In this document: positions 1 to 10,063 of the stretch, in pieces
Layout: each line of letters begins with the position of its first letter
How positions within the stretch are numbered: position 1 is the stretch's first letter
NCBI GenBank assembly: GCA_905182495.1
Contig: CAJJBU010000009.1
Location: forward strand, 20,848-84,847
DNA from: Flavobacteriales bacterium UBA952
GTDB lineage: Bacteria; Bacteroidota; Bacteroidia; Flavobacteriales_D; Crocinitomicaceae
DNA length: 64,000 bases
Reading direction: 5' to 3'
Translations under genes and position numbers: made by a program
Notes under the pieces: model-generated
What the model was told of the DNA's origin: nothing
What the model saw: only the letters and a program-made list of their open reading frames with translations
The model's database searches: none

Positions 1-74
1 TCTTTTGTAACCTTGTTTAATCGTACCAAAGGTGTATTCCCAATTGTCTCTAGAATATTATTCGCAATCTTCAT
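1..74 (-). CDS. Cysteine synthase / cystathionine beta-synthase family, N-terminus only
   Basis: On the minus strand an ATG at 74 opens a frame that runs off the left edge of the window. The 24 visible residues contain ETIGNTPLVRLNKV, the N-terminal signature of fold-type II PLP enzymes that make cysteine or cystathionine from serine or acetylserine. The sequence alone cannot separate CysK from cystathionine beta-synthase, because the C-terminal domains lie outside the window. The gene is divergent from the hexosaminidase gene, with about 110 bp between them that must hold both promoters. Confidence 0.8.
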   Translation of the reverse strand, partial: MKIANNILETIGNTPLVRLNKVTK

Positions 75-185
75 TTATTTCATTTTACGCAAAGATAATT
101 ATAAAAGTAGCACTTCGAAATATCATCATTTTTTAAAATAAATACTACGGGTATTTCTTAACTTCGCACAAACCAAAAAAAATAA

Positions 186-2429
186 ATGTCGAAACCATTA
201 GCTCTTCTCATATACATCCTTATTGGTTTCCATTGTTTTTTGCAAAACAACACTTATTCACCGATACTCCCGAGCCCTGTTGTTTACAAACAAACACCGG
301 GTAAACTTTACTTGCCTCAAGGTTTGAGTATAAAAAGTAGCCAGTTCTCGAAAGAAGCATTAATCCAGTTTAAACTCCTTTTAAGCACTTTTCATTCATT
401 AGACACAAAAGAAGCTATTCGACCTTTAATTAGGTTAAGGGAGCTTAAAAACGTTCCCAATGGGTCTTATTCCATTGCAATTAGTGATGATATCTTCATT
501 TCATACGCTAGTGAGTCTGCTTTATACTATGCAATGCAATCTCTTATGCAGTTGATTCAAACAGAAAATGATTTTAAATATATCCAGAATGCCTTTGTGC
601 AAGACTATCCTAAATTTGAATGGCGTGGACTTCACCTGGATGTTTCCCGGCATTTTTTTTCAGTTGAAGAAGTCAAGAGGTATTTGGATTTAATGGCAAT
701 CTATAAATTCAATAAATTCCATTGGCATCTGACCGACGATCAAGGATGGCGTATAGAAATAAAAGCTTTTCCAAAATTAACAACTATAGGAGCATGGCGA
801 GACAGCACCTTATTAAATCACTATACAACCACCCCTAGGAGTTTTAAAAAGGAGAGACATGGAGGATTTTATACCCAAGAAGAAATTAAAGAAGTAGTAG
901 CCTATGCTGGAAAAAGACACATCACGGTCATCCCAGAAATCGAAATGCCTGGCCATAGCCGTGCTGCATTGGCAGCCTATCCTGAGTTTTCCTGTACAGG
1001 TATTGCGCAAGGCGTCCCGGGTATTTGGGGTGTTTTTGAAGATGTCTATTGCGCAAAAGAAGAAAGCCTTACGTTTCTTAAGAAGGTACTAGATGAGGTT
1101 ACTGAACTGTTTCCTGGTGAATACATTCACATTGGCGGCGATGAAGCACCCAAAACGCAATGGAATAAATGCGAACAATGTCAGGAGGTAATCAAAGTGA
1201 ATAAGCTTAAAGATGCACATGAATTACAAAGCTATTTTATTACTCAAATTGAAAAGTACCTTGCAACAAAAAACAAGAGAATTATTGGCTGGGACGAAAT
1301 ACTCGAAGGTGGCTTATCCCCAGATGCAACAGTGATGTCTTGGCGAGGATTTGATGGCGGTATTGAAGCTTGTAAAAAGGAACACTACGTCATTATGTCA
1401 CCTGGGTCCCATTGTTACTTTGACCATTACCAAGGAAAAACAAACAACGAACCTCTTGCTATCGGTGGGTTCACATCACTAGAGAAAGTATACCAATTCA
1501 ATCCAATCCCAAAGGAGTTAGATGCCGCGCATGCAAATTATATCCTTGGTGGTCAAGCCAATTTATGGACAGAATACATTTCAACATTTAAGCAGCTTGA
1601 ATACATGGCCTACCCGAGGGCTATAGCCTTAAGCCAAACTTTATGGTGTACGGAAAAACCAGATTATGAGACGTTTTATAGCATTTTAAGTAATGGCCAT
1701 CTGAAACAACTCGACCTGCTTCATGTCAACTATTCAAAAACAAGTCAACTTGCGAATATCAATACTAAAACTGAAAAAAAAGGTCTTCGAATTGAATTAG
1801 AATCTAAAGACCAAGAAGAGGAATTCAAAGCACGTATTCAATATCAAAATAAACTTGAAGACTTAGATTTCATCTTGAAAAACAAACAACACTTTATCAT
1901 AGAAAGAACAAAAAATGAAACGCAGAAAATTAAAGTTTCATTCACGAGTAGCAAAACAGGATTGAATTCAGATCTTCTTATAGAAAATCACAAAGCATTA
2001 GGTATACCTGTAAGGTATTTAACCCAACCTAACCAACAATACAACCATTCCCCATCAATACTGACAGATGGTCAAAGAGGTTCCCAGCCTTGGAGAGGAC
2101 ATGAATGGATTGGGTTTGATACCAACATTATTGTTTTCGAAATAGAATTACCAAAGAAAATTAAAATCAAGCATGTTGATTTAAGCTTTTTGAAATCGAA
2201 TGGTTCATGGATTTATTTACCTAATGAAATCAAAATTGAAAACTGCTCTAAAAGAAGGAATAACATCTTTCTAAGTCAAAAAATAGATACTGAAATTATT
2301 AAAGTGAAAATGGGTCAAAGATCAAAAAAGCTCAGATTTCAAATTCAAACAAACAAGCTGATTCCAATTGGTTTGCCTGGTAATGGTCATAAACCATGGA
2401 CGTTTATAGATGAAATTGTAATTCATTAA
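186..2429 (+). CDS. Beta-N-acetylhexosaminidase, GH20 family, secreted
   Basis: This 747-residue protein is a glycoside hydrolase family 20 enzyme that removes terminal GlcNAc/GalNAc from chitin-like or glycoprotein glycans by substrate-assisted catalysis. A hydrophobic N-terminus (about residues 4-20) suggests export. A GH20b-like domain covers roughly 25-140. The catalytic TIM barrel begins near 145 with FEWRGLHLDVSRHF and includes FHWHLTDDQGWRIEI. The catalytic Asp-Glu pair sits at about residues 319-320 in HIGGDEAPK. The last 200 residues, with WRGHEWIGFD, look like a beta-sandwich accessory domain. It is followed by an unrelated menB operon about 85 bp downstream. Length and motifs match Bacteroidota GH20 enzymes; the exact substrate is not determinable. 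Confidence 0.93.
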   Translation: MSKPLALLIYILIGFHCFLQNNTYSPILPSPVVYKQTPGKLYLPQGLSIKSSQFSKEALIQFKLLLSTFHSLDTKEAIRPLIRLRELKNVPNGSYSIAISDDIFISYASESALYYAMQSLMQLIQTENDFKYIQNAFVQDYPKFEWRGLHLDVSRHFFSVEEVKRYLDLMAIYKFNKFHWHLTDDQGWRIEIKAFPKLTTIGAWRDSTLLNHYTTTPRSFKKERHGGFYTQEEIKEVVAYAGKRHITVIPEIEMPGHSRAALAAYPEFSCTGIAQGVPGIWGVFEDVYCAKEESLTFLKKVLDEVTELFPGEYIHIGGDEAPKTQWNKCEQCQEVIKVNKLKDAHELQSYFITQIEKYLATKNKRIIGWDEILEGGLSPDATVMSWRGFDGGIEACKKEHYVIMSPGSHCYFDHYQGKTNNEPLAIGGFTSLEKVYQFNPIPKELDAAHANYILGGQANLWTEYISTFKQLEYMAYPRAIALSQTLWCTEKPDYETFYSILSNGHLKQLDLLHVNYSKTSQLANINTKTEKKGLRIELESKDQEEEFKARIQYQNKLEDLDFILKNKQHFIIERTKNETQKIKVSFTSSKTGLNSDLLIENHKALGIPVRYLTQPNQQYNHSPSILTDGQRGSQPWRGHEWIGFDTNIIVFEIELPKKIKIKHVDLSFLKSNGSWIYLPNEIKIENCSKRRNNIFLSQKIDTEIIKVKMGQRSKKLRFQIQTNKLIPIGLPGNGHKPWTFIDEIVIH

Positions 2430-2494
2430 CAATTATTACTCAAAACAGCAATAAACTAAACCCCGTTTAAACCTTTCCTTTCGTTTGATGTTGT

Positions 2495-2502
2495 TATTTT
2501 TG
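2495..2502 (+). promoter_or_regulatory. Candidate -7 promoter element for menB operon
   Basis: TATTTTTG matches the Bacteroidota -7 consensus TAnnTTTG exactly and lies 13 bases before the menB ATG. No good TTG -33 element is visible at the expected spacing, so this is a moderate prediction. Confidence 0.45.
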
Positions 2503-2515
2503 CACAAACAATGTT

Positions 2516-3337
2516 ATGTCAGAAAGAAATTGGACCACCATTAAATCCTATGAAGATATCAAATTTGATTTCTTTGAAGGTATCGCAAAAATAACGATTA
2601 ACAGACCTGAGGTATACAATGCCTTTCGGCCTGAAACAAATTTTGAAATGCTGGACGCCGTTAATATCTGTAGAGAAACACAGGAAATTAATGTCGTTGT
2701 ACTCACCGGAATTGGTGACAAGGCATTTTGTTCTGGTGGAGATCAGAATGTTAAAGGTGTTGGAGGATATATCTCCGAAAATGGAGTTCCACGATTAAAT
2801 GTTTTGGATTTACACAAGAAAATCCGATCACTACCTAAACCAGTGATTGCGATGGTGAACGGATATGCCATAGGTGGAGGCCATGTTCTTCACGTGGTGT
2901 GTGACTTAACTATAGCGAGTGAAAATGCAATTTTTGGACAAACAGGCCCTAAAGTTGGAAGCTTCGATGGTGGTTTTGGCTCCTCATATCTAGCTCGACA
3001 CGTAGGTCAGAAAAAAGCAAGAGAAATTTGGTTTTTATGTGAGCAATATACTGCAGATGAGGCGGAAAAGATGGGGATGGTCAATAAAGTCGTTCCTCTA
3101 TCTGAATTAGAAAACACGGTGGTTGCATGGAGTAAAACAATCATGAAACGCAGTCCTTTAGCCATAAGAATGATTAAACGGTCTTTAAATGCCGAGTTAG
3201 ACGGACAACATGGTCTAATGGAACTTGCTGGTGACGCAACCCTTATGTATTACTTAACTGAAGAGGCACAGGAAGGCAAAAACGCCTTTTTAGAAAAAAG
3301 AGAACCTAATTTTATTCAATATCCTAAATTCCCATAA
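2516..3337 (+). CDS. menB: 1,4-dihydroxy-2-naphthoyl-CoA synthase
   Basis: MenB closes the second ring of the menaquinone headgroup, converting o-succinylbenzoyl-CoA to 1,4-dihydroxy-2-naphthoyl-CoA in the cytoplasm. The 273-residue crotonase-fold protein has the MenB-specific stretches [10 protein letters not shown] near residue 75, [18 protein letters not shown] around 117 and [13 protein letters not shown] around 143, and the C-terminal EKREPNF ending typical of MenB. Full length for the family (270-300 aa). Two bases separate it from pepD, and it heads a run of five plus-strand genes, most probably one transcript. Menaquinone is the expected respiratory quinone of Bacteroidota. Confidence 0.95.
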   Translation: MSERNWTTIKSYEDIKFDFFEGIAKITINRPEVYNAFRPETNFEMLDAVNICRETQEINVVVLTGIGDKAFCSGGDQNVKGVGGYISENGVPRLNVLDLHKKIRSLPKPVIAMVNGYAIGGGHVLHVVCDLTIASENAIFGQTGPKVGSFDGGFGSSYLARHVGQKKAREIWFLCEQYTADEAEKMGMVNKVVPLSELENTVVAWSKTIMKRSPLAIRMIKRSLNAELDGQHGLMELAGDATLMYYLTEEAQEGKNAFLEKREPNFIQYPKFP

Positions 3338-3339
3338 AT

Positions 3340-4794
3340 ATGTCTATTAGAACATTAGAACCCAAAAGTCTTTGGAATCACTTTGCAGATTTAAATGCAG
3401 TGCCAAGACCTTCGAAGAAAGAAGAACGTGTTATTGAATTCATGATGAAATTCGGTCATGATTTAAATCTTGAAACCCAAAAAGATGCAACGGGAAATGT
3501 AGTTATTAAAAAACCTGGTACACCTGGAATGGAAAATCGTAAAACAGTGATCCTTCAGTCTCATTTAGATATGGTACACCAAAAAAATGGGGATACTGTT
3601 TTTGACTTTGATAAAGAAGGCATCAGAATGCAAGTGAATGGTGATTGGGTTGATGCCAATGGAACAACACTTGGTGCTGACAACGGAATAGGAGTTGCAA
3701 CAATAATGGCAACGCTTTCATCAACGGATATTGCTCACCCCCCACTCGAGGCACTATTCACGATTGACGAAGAAACAGGAATGACTGGAGCCAAAGAGAT
3801 GGATGGAAGCCTATTTAATGGTCAAATATTATTGAATCTAGACACAGAGGACGATGACGAGCTCTCAATTGGATGTGCTGGAGGAATAGATACAAACACA
3901 TCCTATAACTACAAGCAAATCACTCCCCCGGAAAATCATACGTTTTTTGAAATTTCAATCAAAGGTTTAGTAGGCGGGCATTCGGGAATGGATATAGACT
4001 CAGGAAGAGGAAATGCCAATAAATGGCTCGCGCGGATCCTTTGGAATTTATCACGTAAAACAGACCTATGTCTTGGTTATTTTGATGGTGGAGGTCTTAG
4101 AAATGCTATTCCTAGAGAAGCAAAGGGGACACTTTCTGTAGCGACCTCAGACATTGATTCTTTAAAATCCGAATTCAATTCACTTATCGCAATATTAAAA
4201 ACAGAATATCAAAGTATTGAACCTCATTTTATCATTACAATAACTGAAGTTTCACCGCTTGAAAAAGTTTTAGATCGAAATGATTGTAAATCCATTTTAA
4301 ATTCACTTTGCAGTTTGCACAATGGGGTTTACCGAATGAGTCCCGACATAGAAGGACTTGTTGAAACATCATCTAGCCTTGCTAGAGTCTTGATTTCAAA
4401 AGGAGAATTTATCACGCAATCCCTACAAAGAAGTAGCGTAGAATCTACAAAGGATGAAATCGCAATGGTTATGCGTTCTAATTTTGAGAATATGGGTTGT
4501 GAAGTAAAACAAACCGGAGATTACCCAGGATGGCAACCAAATCCAAATTCAGCTATTCTTACGATAATGGAACAGTTGTATAAAGATCTTTTCAATGAAA
4601 CGCCACAAGTTAAAGCTTGCCATGCGGGTTTAGAATGCGGGATTCTAGGCACCAATTATCCCGATGTTGACATGATCTCATTTGGACCGAACATTAGAGC
4701 AGCCCATTCGCCAGATGAAAAAGTTCAAATTTCTTCAGTTCAAAAATTTTGGAACTTTTATTTAGAAACCCTAAAAGCAATCCCTTCAAAATAG
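3340..4794 (+). CDS. pepD: Aminoacyl-histidine dipeptidase (PepD, M20)
   Basis: This cytosolic M20C zinc peptidase hydrolyses Xaa-His and other dipeptides (beta-alanyl-histidine dipeptidase). The 484 residues are full length for PepD. Metal-binding and catalytic segments are visible: [10 protein letters not shown] (His-x-Asp), [10 protein letters not shown] (bridging Asp), DEETGMTGA (Glu-Glu pair), [16 protein letters not shown] and, near the C-terminus, CHAGLECG and the final HSPDEKVQI. It starts 2 bases after the menB stop, so the two are probably translated from the same mRNA, though the functions are unrelated. Confidence 0.93.
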   Translation: MSIRTLEPKSLWNHFADLNAVPRPSKKEERVIEFMMKFGHDLNLETQKDATGNVVIKKPGTPGMENRKTVILQSHLDMVHQKNGDTVFDFDKEGIRMQVNGDWVDANGTTLGADNGIGVATIMATLSSTDIAHPPLEALFTIDEETGMTGAKEMDGSLFNGQILLNLDTEDDDELSIGCAGGIDTNTSYNYKQITPPENHTFFEISIKGLVGGHSGMDIDSGRGNANKWLARILWNLSRKTDLCLGYFDGGGLRNAIPREAKGTLSVATSDIDSLKSEFNSLIAILKTEYQSIEPHFIITITEVSPLEKVLDRNDCKSILNSLCSLHNGVYRMSPDIEGLVETSSSLARVLISKGEFITQSLQRSSVESTKDEIAMVMRSNFENMGCEVKQTGDYPGWQPNPNSAILTIMEQLYKDLFNETPQVKACHAGLECGILGTNYPDVDMISFGPNIRAAHSPDEKVQISSVQKFWNFYLETLKAIPSK

Positions 4795-4828
4795 AAGTGG
4801 TGAAAATGATTTACTTTTGATTAACCCT

Positions 4829-6043
4829 ATGGAATTTAAACTAAATACAATAGAAGAAGCCATTGAAGAAATTCAAAATGGCAACGTGATTATTGTAGTT
4901 GACGATGAAGATCGTGAAAATGAAGGAGACTTTTTAACAGCCGCTAGAAACGCAACACCTGACCTCATTAACTTTATGGCGACGCATGGAAGAGGATTGA
5001 TTTGCGCACCTATAAGTGAAAAAAGATGTGATAATCTTGGGCTTGAGTTGATGGTGAAAAATAATTCTGCAGCCTACGAAACACCATTTACGATTAGTAT
5101 TGATTTAATTGGACATGGTTGTACAACAGGAATTAGCGCTAGTGACAGATCAAAAACCATTTTGGCTATGATTGACCCTAATACGAGACCTGAAGAATTA
5201 GGGAAGCCAGGGCACATCTTTCCATTACGTGCAAGAAACGGCGGCGTACTAAGAAGAGCCGGACATACGGAGGCCGCTGTTGATTTATCAAGACTTGCAG
5301 GGTTTGAAGAGGCTGGCGTTATTGTGGAGATTTTAAATGATGATGGGACCATGGCTAGGTTACCTGAGCTTATCAAAATTGCCAAAAAGTTTGATCTAAA
5401 AATCATTTCGATAGAAGAGCTGATTAAATATCGTATTAAGAATGAATCTCTAATTGAAAAAACGGTTGATGTGAAAATGCCAACGGACCTTGGAGACTTT
5501 CAACTTCATGCTTTTAAAGACACAACGAACAACCAAGATCACCTTGTGCTAGTCAAAGGTGAATGGGATGAAGACGAGCCTATCCTTGTTCGGGTGCACT
5601 CGTCTTGTATTACAGGAGATATATTTGGATCCTGCCGATGTGATTGTGGGCCCCAACTTCATGTTGCCATGGACATGATTGAAAAAGAAGGAAAAGGGGT
5701 TATCGTATACATGAATCAAGAAGGAAGAGGTATTGGACTCGTCAATAAACTTAAAGCCTACAAACTTCAAGAGGAAGGCTTTGATACTTTCGATGCTAAC
5801 ATTAAACTCGGTTTCAAACCTGACCAAAGAGATTATGGTATTGGAGCACAAATGCTTCGCGCCCTAAATGTCAAGAAAATGAGATTACTTTCTAATAATC
5901 CCAAAAAGAGAACGGGACTCATTGGATATGGAATAGAGATTGTTGAAAATGTTCCTCTCGAAATAGAAAGCAATATCCATAATGAAGATTATTTAAGAAC
6001 CAAGAGAGATAAAATGGGGCATCAATTGAAACTTAAAAAATGA
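4829..6043 (+). CDS. ribBA: Bifunctional DHBP synthase / GTP cyclohydrolase II
   Basis: This 404-residue fusion supplies both riboflavin precursors. The N-terminal RibB domain makes 3,4-dihydroxy-2-butanone 4-phosphate from ribulose 5-phosphate, with acidic loop [11 protein letters not shown] and [14 protein letters not shown]. The C-terminal RibA domain opens GTP, with zinc-binding cysteines in [16 protein letters not shown] and the NQEGRGIGL loop. I chose the ATG at 4829 over the in-frame TTG at 4817 because homologues begin with a short stretch directly before KLNTIEEA. The stop overlaps the lolD start in ATGA. A TACTTTTG element at 4812-4819 could be an internal promoter. Confidence 0.95.
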   Translation: MEFKLNTIEEAIEEIQNGNVIIVVDDEDRENEGDFLTAARNATPDLINFMATHGRGLICAPISEKRCDNLGLELMVKNNSAAYETPFTISIDLIGHGCTTGISASDRSKTILAMIDPNTRPEELGKPGHIFPLRARNGGVLRRAGHTEAAVDLSRLAGFEEAGVIVEILNDDGTMARLPELIKIAKKFDLKIISIEELIKYRIKNESLIEKTVDVKMPTDLGDFQLHAFKDTTNNQDHLVLVKGEWDEDEPILVRVHSSCITGDIFGSCRCDCGPQLHVAMDMIEKEGKGVIVYMNQEGRGIGLVNKLKAYKLQEEGFDTFDANIKLGFKPDQRDYGIGAQMLRALNVKKMRLLSNNPKKRTGLIGYGIEIVENVPLEIESNIHNEDYLRTKRDKMGHQLKLKK

Positions 6044-6696
6044 TTCTTCAGGCGAAACAAATAGTTAAGTCCTATGGTGAACTGCCAATTCTTAATGGTG
6101 TAGACCTCACAATCAAGGAACAAGAAATTGTTTCAATCGTAGGTTCTTCAGGGGCTGGAAAGACTACTTTGTTACAAATATTAGGTACCCTTGACCAACC
6201 AAATTCTGGAGAATTACTGATCAATAATATTGATCCCTTAGCGCTTTCACATAATGAGTTATCCGCTTTCAGAAACAAGGAACTTGGTTTTATCTTTCAG
6301 TTTCATCAGCTTTTACCAGAGTTTACGGCATGTGAAAACGTAATGCTTCCGGGACTGATTAGAGGTGATAACAAAAAAGAAGCACAGCAAAGGGCCGAAA
6401 TGCTTTTAGAAAGATTAGGCCTAAAGGACCGACTTAACCATAAGCCTTCAGAGTTATCGGGTGGTGAGCAGCAAAGAGCAGCAGTATGTCGAGCCTTATT
6501 TAACAATCCTAAAATAATCTTCGGTGATGAGCCCTCTGGTAACCTAGACACTAAAAACTCACAAGAACTTCATGAGCTGTTTTTTCAATTAAGAGAAGAA
6601 TTTAAACAAACCTTTGTCATCGTAACCCATAACAAGGAATTGGCTAAAATGGCAGATCGAACCTTAACGATGGTCGACGGAAACTTCATACCATAG
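6040..6696 (+). CDS. lolD: ABC transporter ATP-binding protein, LolD-like
   Basis: A 218-residue ATPase of the LolD/MacB group, which powers release of lipoproteins from the inner membrane or related mechanotransmission. Walker [10 protein letters not shown] lies near residue 36, the Q-loop [16 protein letters not shown] near 87-102, the ABC signature LSGGEQQR near 143 and Walker [13 protein letters not shown] after it, followed by an H-loop (VTHN). No membrane partner (LolC/E) is adjacent, so the transporter partner is not established. Start overlaps the ribBA stop by 4 bases; the next gene starts directly after its stop. Confidence 0.88.
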   Translation: MILQAKQIVKSYGELPILNGVDLTIKEQEIVSIVGSSGAGKTTLLQILGTLDQPNSGELLINNIDPLALSHNELSAFRNKELGFIFQFHQLLPEFTACENVMLPGLIRGDNKKEAQQRAEMLLERLGLKDRLNHKPSELSGGEQQRAAVCRALFNNPKIIFGDEPSGNLDTKNSQELHELFFQLREEFKQTFVIVTHNKELAKMADRTLTMVDGNFIP

Positions 6697-7452
6697 ATGA
6701 CATTTGAGGACCTAAAAGAATACCTTGATTTTAAGGCTAATCAATACGAATCGCCGCTATTCATTGAAAAAGATCCCATTCAAATTCCACATCGATTTTC
6801 TAAAAAAGAAGATGTAGAAATCGCCGCTTTTTTCATGGCAACCATTGCCTGGGGAAACAGACAAAGTATCTTGAAAAGTGGGGAACGGCTCATGGAAATA
6901 TTTGACCATAACCCTTACAACTTTATCATAAATTATAAATCAGGAACACCGCTTCCATTTGTTCACAGAACCTTTAACCCGACCGATCTGGATTTCTTTT
7001 GCAGAAGCTTAAAAAACATTTACAAAAATGAAGGTCTACAAAACGCATTTGAGATTCAAGAGGGTCAAGAAAAAAACCTCCAACAAAGGATTGTCAATTT
7101 TAGAAATACTTTCTTAGCTGTTAAGCATGAGAAAAGAAGTGAAAAACACATTTCCAATCCAGAAAAAAATTCTGCTTGTAAGAGACTCATAATGTTTTTA
7201 AGGTGGATGGTTCGAAGCTCAGAAAAAGGAGTAGACTTTGGACTTTGGGATCAAATTCCTAAAAGTGAGCTCTATATCCCCTTAGATGTTCATACGGGTA
7301 ATGTCGCTAGGTCCTTAGGTATCTTAAATCGGAAACAAAACGATTGGAAAACAAATGAGGAGCTTATTCAATACTTGCGGAAGATGGACGCCAACGACCC
7401 TGGGAAATATGACTTTGCCTTATTCGGCGTTGGTGTAAACAAAGAGCTTTAA
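6697..7452 (+). CDS. TIGR02757 (DUF2400) family protein
   Basis: A 251-residue protein of the TIGR02757 family, common in Bacteroidota and of unknown function. Family features visible are the N-terminal stretch ending in DPIQIPHRF, IAAFFMATIAWGNRQSI near residue 45, LRWMVRSSEKGVDFGLW near 168, LDVHTGNVARSLG near 195 and the C-terminal DFALFGVG. The pattern of helices suggests a relation to HhH-GPD DNA glycosylase-like folds, but that is inference. Its ATG follows the lolD stop immediately. Its stop overlaps the stop of the convergent lipoprotein gene by 4 bases, leaving no room for an intergenic terminator. Confidence 0.88.
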   Translation: MTFEDLKEYLDFKANQYESPLFIEKDPIQIPHRFSKKEDVEIAAFFMATIAWGNRQSILKSGERLMEIFDHNPYNFIINYKSGTPLPFVHRTFNPTDLDFFCRSLKNIYKNEGLQNAFEIQEGQEKNLQQRIVNFRNTFLAVKHEKRSEKHISNPEKNSACKRLIMFLRWMVRSSEKGVDFGLWDQIPKSELYIPLDVHTGNVARSLGILNRKQNDWKTNEELIQYLRKMDANDPGKYDFALFGVGVNKEL

Positions 7453-8096
7453 TTCAAATAATTATTCTCTTCTAAAACTGAAAGTACCTGTTTGTCTGTC
7501 ATTAGCTGATCTTCAATTGACTCTACCTCCGAAAAATAAACATCCAAAGAGTTCCTTCGATCTTCATAGGTTTTGTTAATTGATATGCAGTGATCAAAAA
7601 CATACTTGTCAATATTACGGTCAAAACCAAACCAACAATTATATGAATAAAGGTCACCCTTGCCGTAACGCTCTACAAAACGCATCATTAATCTCGGATA
7701 ATCATAGACCAGTGTATCTTTTCCCAACAAAATTCCATTAAATGCATTCTTTTGAATCAATTCACCATCAGAATTTCGATCAAAAACGTATGTTTTAAGT
7801 ACTTTTTTATTTACAGAATCAAATTTAAACATCAGGGCAAAACCATCCTGAACTGAGCTATGAATTGACAGGAAAAGCGTATCCAAAATTTTAACCTTCC
7901 CAAATTGCGATTCTGAAAAAAGCCCTGATTCATCGAGTAGTTTTGACTCCTGACTTGATGATAGATCAATTTCAACATCAGGCATAACTTCGACCCCGTC
8001 TTTGTCACCTAATTCAACGAGTGAGTCATCAGTGCCGCAACTCAATAAAGAAACCGAAATACAAAGTGTTAGAAAAATATAGAGCTTATTAATCAT
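7449..8096 (-). CDS. Hypothetical lipoprotein
   Basis: A 215-residue protein with a type II signal peptide: MINKLYIFLTLCISVSLLSC gives a lipobox LLSC at about residues 17-20, followed by an acidic linker (GTDDSLVELGDKDGVEV). The longer frame that opens at 8180 lies inside the upstream gene and lacks the signal, so 8096 is the better start. The remainder looks like a single soluble domain with no motif I recognise. It is the last gene of the pyrD-HMG-CoA lyase operon, 10 bases after the lyase stop. Function unknown; likely outer-membrane or periplasmic. Confidence 0.75.
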   Translation of the reverse strand: MINKLYIFLTLCISVSLLSCGTDDSLVELGDKDGVEVMPDVEIDLSSSQESKLLDESGLFSESQFGKVKILDTLFLSIHSSVQDGFALMFKFDSVNKKVLKTYVFDRNSDGELIQKNAFNGILLGKDTLVYDYPRLMMRFVERYGKGDLYSYNCWFGFDRNIDKYVFDHCISINKTYEDRRNSLDVYFSEVESIEDQLMTDKQVLSVLEENNYLN

Positions 8097-8106
8097 TTTA
8101 AAGTAA

Positions 8107-8967
8107 TTACAATTTTGAAAAAACAACTTCTGAGAAATGAAGGGCGTCTTTGAACGCCGCTTGGTCAATTCCGTTCGCAATCTTTTGAGTAGCCATCCAT
8201 TTCAACAGCAATTCTGTGGGCATATTCCCTGTCAACTCATCTTTAGCCATAGGACATCCTCCATAACCTTTGATAACGCTATCAAACCTCCTACACCCCC
8301 CATCAAACGCAGCAGCAGCAAGAAGATCTACGTTGCTAGGAAGTACATGTAAATGTGCTCCCAACTCTAATTTAGGAAATGACTTGTTCAAATTCGCAAA
8401 AAGGTTCTTTACCTGGATAGGGTTTGCACATCCTATTGTATCCGAAATAGCAATAATGGAAGATGTATAAGTAGACTGAAGCTTTTCCACCCACTCCTCT
8501 ACCAACTCTTCAGACCAATGATCACCATAGGGGTTGCCAAAGCCCATAGAAAGATACAATACCACCTCTTTCCCCCTAGAAGCCGCTAAATCATATACCT
8601 GATGCAATACCCTCATCGATTCATCGATTCCTTTATTAATGTTTCTCTTCTGGAAAGTTTCAGAAATCGAGAATGGATAACCTAAATAGGAGATTGAATC
8701 ATGTTGTATCGCTTCCTCTACCCCTCTCTTATTTGCCACAATCGTTAATAACTTTGTGTTGTTGTTTGCTTCGATTTTATCCATATCAAAGTTAATGCTA
8801 ACTCCGCAACCACAAGAGGAAACAAAGCTCCCCATGTCAAGTGTATCAAAACCACATTTTAATAAACGATTTATATAGGCGACCTTAAGATCCGTTGGAA
8901 TAAACTCCTTGATACCTTGCATGGCATCCCTAGGGCATTCAATTAATTTAATAGGTGTTTCAGGCAT
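8107..8967 (-). CDS. Hydroxymethylglutaryl-CoA lyase
   Basis: This 286-residue HMGL-family TIM-barrel enzyme cleaves HMG-CoA to acetyl-CoA and acetoacetate in leucine and ketone metabolism. Catalytic Arg-Asp appears in [10 protein letters not shown] (canonical PRDGLQ), the metal-binding His-x-His in [10 protein letters not shown], and the signature loop in [13 protein letters not shown] with its conserved Cys. The HLH segment departs from the HxHD form of animal and proteobacterial enzymes, but I recall Bacteroidota homologues sharing this variation. ATG at 8967 overlaps the pyrD stop by 8 bases and is preferred to the TTG at 8982. Confidence 0.88.
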   Translation of the reverse strand: MPETPIKLIECPRDAMQGIKEFIPTDLKVAYINRLLKCGFDTLDMGSFVSSCGCGVSINFDMDKIEANNNTKLLTIVANKRGVEEAIQHDSISYLGYPFSISETFQKRNINKGIDESMRVLHQVYDLAASRGKEVVLYLSMGFGNPYGDHWSEELVEEWVEKLQSTYTSSIIAISDTIGCANPIQVKNLFANLNKSFPKLELGAHLHVLPSNVDLLAAAAFDGGCRRFDSVIKGYGGCPMAKDELTGNMPTELLLKWMATQKIANGIDQAAFKDALHFSEVVFSKL

Positions 8968-10003
8968 TTTTTCTGAAATCAATTAATGCCTTATTAATTC
9001 GCTTAATTAGGGCCGGGCCTTCATAAATAAACCCCGTATACATTTGAATTAAGGAAGCCCCGGCTTTTATTTTTTCGATCGCATCATTTACAGAGTGTAT
9101 CCCCCCTACTCCAATGATTGGAATAGTACCATTTGAATGCTCATTTAAATATCGGATCACTTCTGTAGACCTAGCACGAACAGGTTTTCCAGATAATCCG
9201 CCAGCACCTATGTCTTTTATTCGTGAAGCGCTTGTTTTTAGATTATCCCTAGAGATCGTCGTATTCGTCGAAATAATTCCATCAATACCCGTAGAGGTAA
9301 AAAGATCAATGATGTCATCCAATTGACTATTACTTAAATCAGGAGCTATTTTCAGAAGAATAGGCTTAGGTTTTTCGAAACTTTCGTTTTTATTAACGAT
9401 TTGGGTCAATAACAACTTAAGCGGTTCTTTTTCTTGTAGATCTCTCAGGTTTGGTGTATTTGGTGAAGATACATTTACTACAAAATAATCGACGTAATCA
9501 AATAAGCGCTCAAAGCATAATAAGTAATCAGAGACCGCATTTTCATTAGGCGTTACTTTATTCTTTCCTATATTTCCCCCCACCAAAACACCATTTTTCC
9601 TAGCCTTTTTCAAATGATGAATGGCCATTTCCACACCGTCATTATTAAAGCCCATTCTATTAATAAGCCCCTCGTCTTCCTTTAAACGAAACAAACGGAC
9701 CTTAATGTTACCATCTTGTGGCTTAGGGGTTATAGTACCAATTTCAATAAAACCAAATCCACAGTATGAGAGTTCGTTGATGTATTTTGCGTTTTTATCA
9801 AAACCCGCGGCCAAACCCACTGGGTTTTTAAATTTCAAACCGAATACTTCTGTTTCTAAAGACTTATCTTCTACTTGAAAAACTCGTTTAAACAGATATC
9901 TAAAAGGTGAGGTTTTAAGAACAATAGAAAGCATGTTCATGGTGAAATAATGCACCTTTTCAGGGTCAAAAATAAAGAGGATTTTCCTGAGTAAATAGTA
10001 CAT
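8960..10003 (-). CDS. pyrD: Dihydroorotate dehydrogenase (quinone), class 2
   Basis: PyrD oxidises dihydroorotate to orotate, passing electrons through FMN to menaquinone at the inner membrane. The 347 residues include the class 2 N-terminal membrane-binding helices ([18 protein letters not shown]), [21 protein letters not shown], the catalytic Ser segment [19 protein letters not shown] and GGLSGKPV, and the FMN-phosphate loop [11 protein letters not shown] at 10003 is chosen over the TTG at 10009 because class 2 enzymes begin with a short M-Y-x-L-L-R stretch. It leads a three-gene minus-strand operon with HMG-CoA lyase and a lipoprotein. Confidence 0.94.
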   Translation of the reverse strand: MYYLLRKILFIFDPEKVHYFTMNMLSIVLKTSPFRYLFKRVFQVEDKSLETEVFGLKFKNPVGLAAGFDKNAKYINELSYCGFGFIEIGTITPKPQDGNIKVRLFRLKEDEGLINRMGFNNDGVEMAIHHLKKARKNGVLVGGNIGKNKVTPNENAVSDYLLCFERLFDYVDYFVVNVSSPNTPNLRDLQEKEPLKLLLTQIVNKNESFEKPKPILLKIAPDLSNSQLDDIIDLFTSTGIDGIISTNTTISRDNLKTSASRIKDIGAGGLSGKPVRARSTEVIRYLNEHSNGTIPIIGVGGIHSVNDAIEKIKAGASLIQMYTGFIYEGPALIKRINKALIDFRKNA

Positions 10004-10006
10004 ATT

Positions 10007-10014
10007 CAAAGGTA
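10007..10014 (-). promoter_or_regulatory. Candidate -7 promoter element for pyrD
   Basis: On the minus strand TACCTTTG matches TAnnTTTG exactly but ends only 3 bases before the pyrD ATG. If it is used, transcription would begin at or next to the start codon, giving a leaderless or nearly leaderless mRNA. It sits directly beyond the terminator of the upstream gene. Confidence 0.4.
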
Positions 10015-10017
10015 TAA

Positions 10018-10044
10018 AAAAAGCGAGTGAAAACTCGCCTTTTA
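10018..10044 (-). terminator. Rho-independent terminator after DUF6089 gene
   Basis: On the minus strand GGCGAG, a TTTT-containing loop and CTCGC form a stem followed by seven T residues. It lies 20 bases past the stop of the outer-membrane protein gene and just before pyrD, separating the two transcripts. Confidence 0.75.
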
Positions 10045-10063
10045 ATATTTCAGAAATCGCCGG

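Noticed and set aside
4817..4828. TTG start for ribBA
   Set aside because: The ATG at 4829 matches the family N-terminus, and the TTG is part of a possible -7 box.
8097..8180. Longer start for the lipoprotein gene
   Set aside because: The extra 28 residues lie inside the HMG-CoA lyase gene and would bury the lipoprotein signal.
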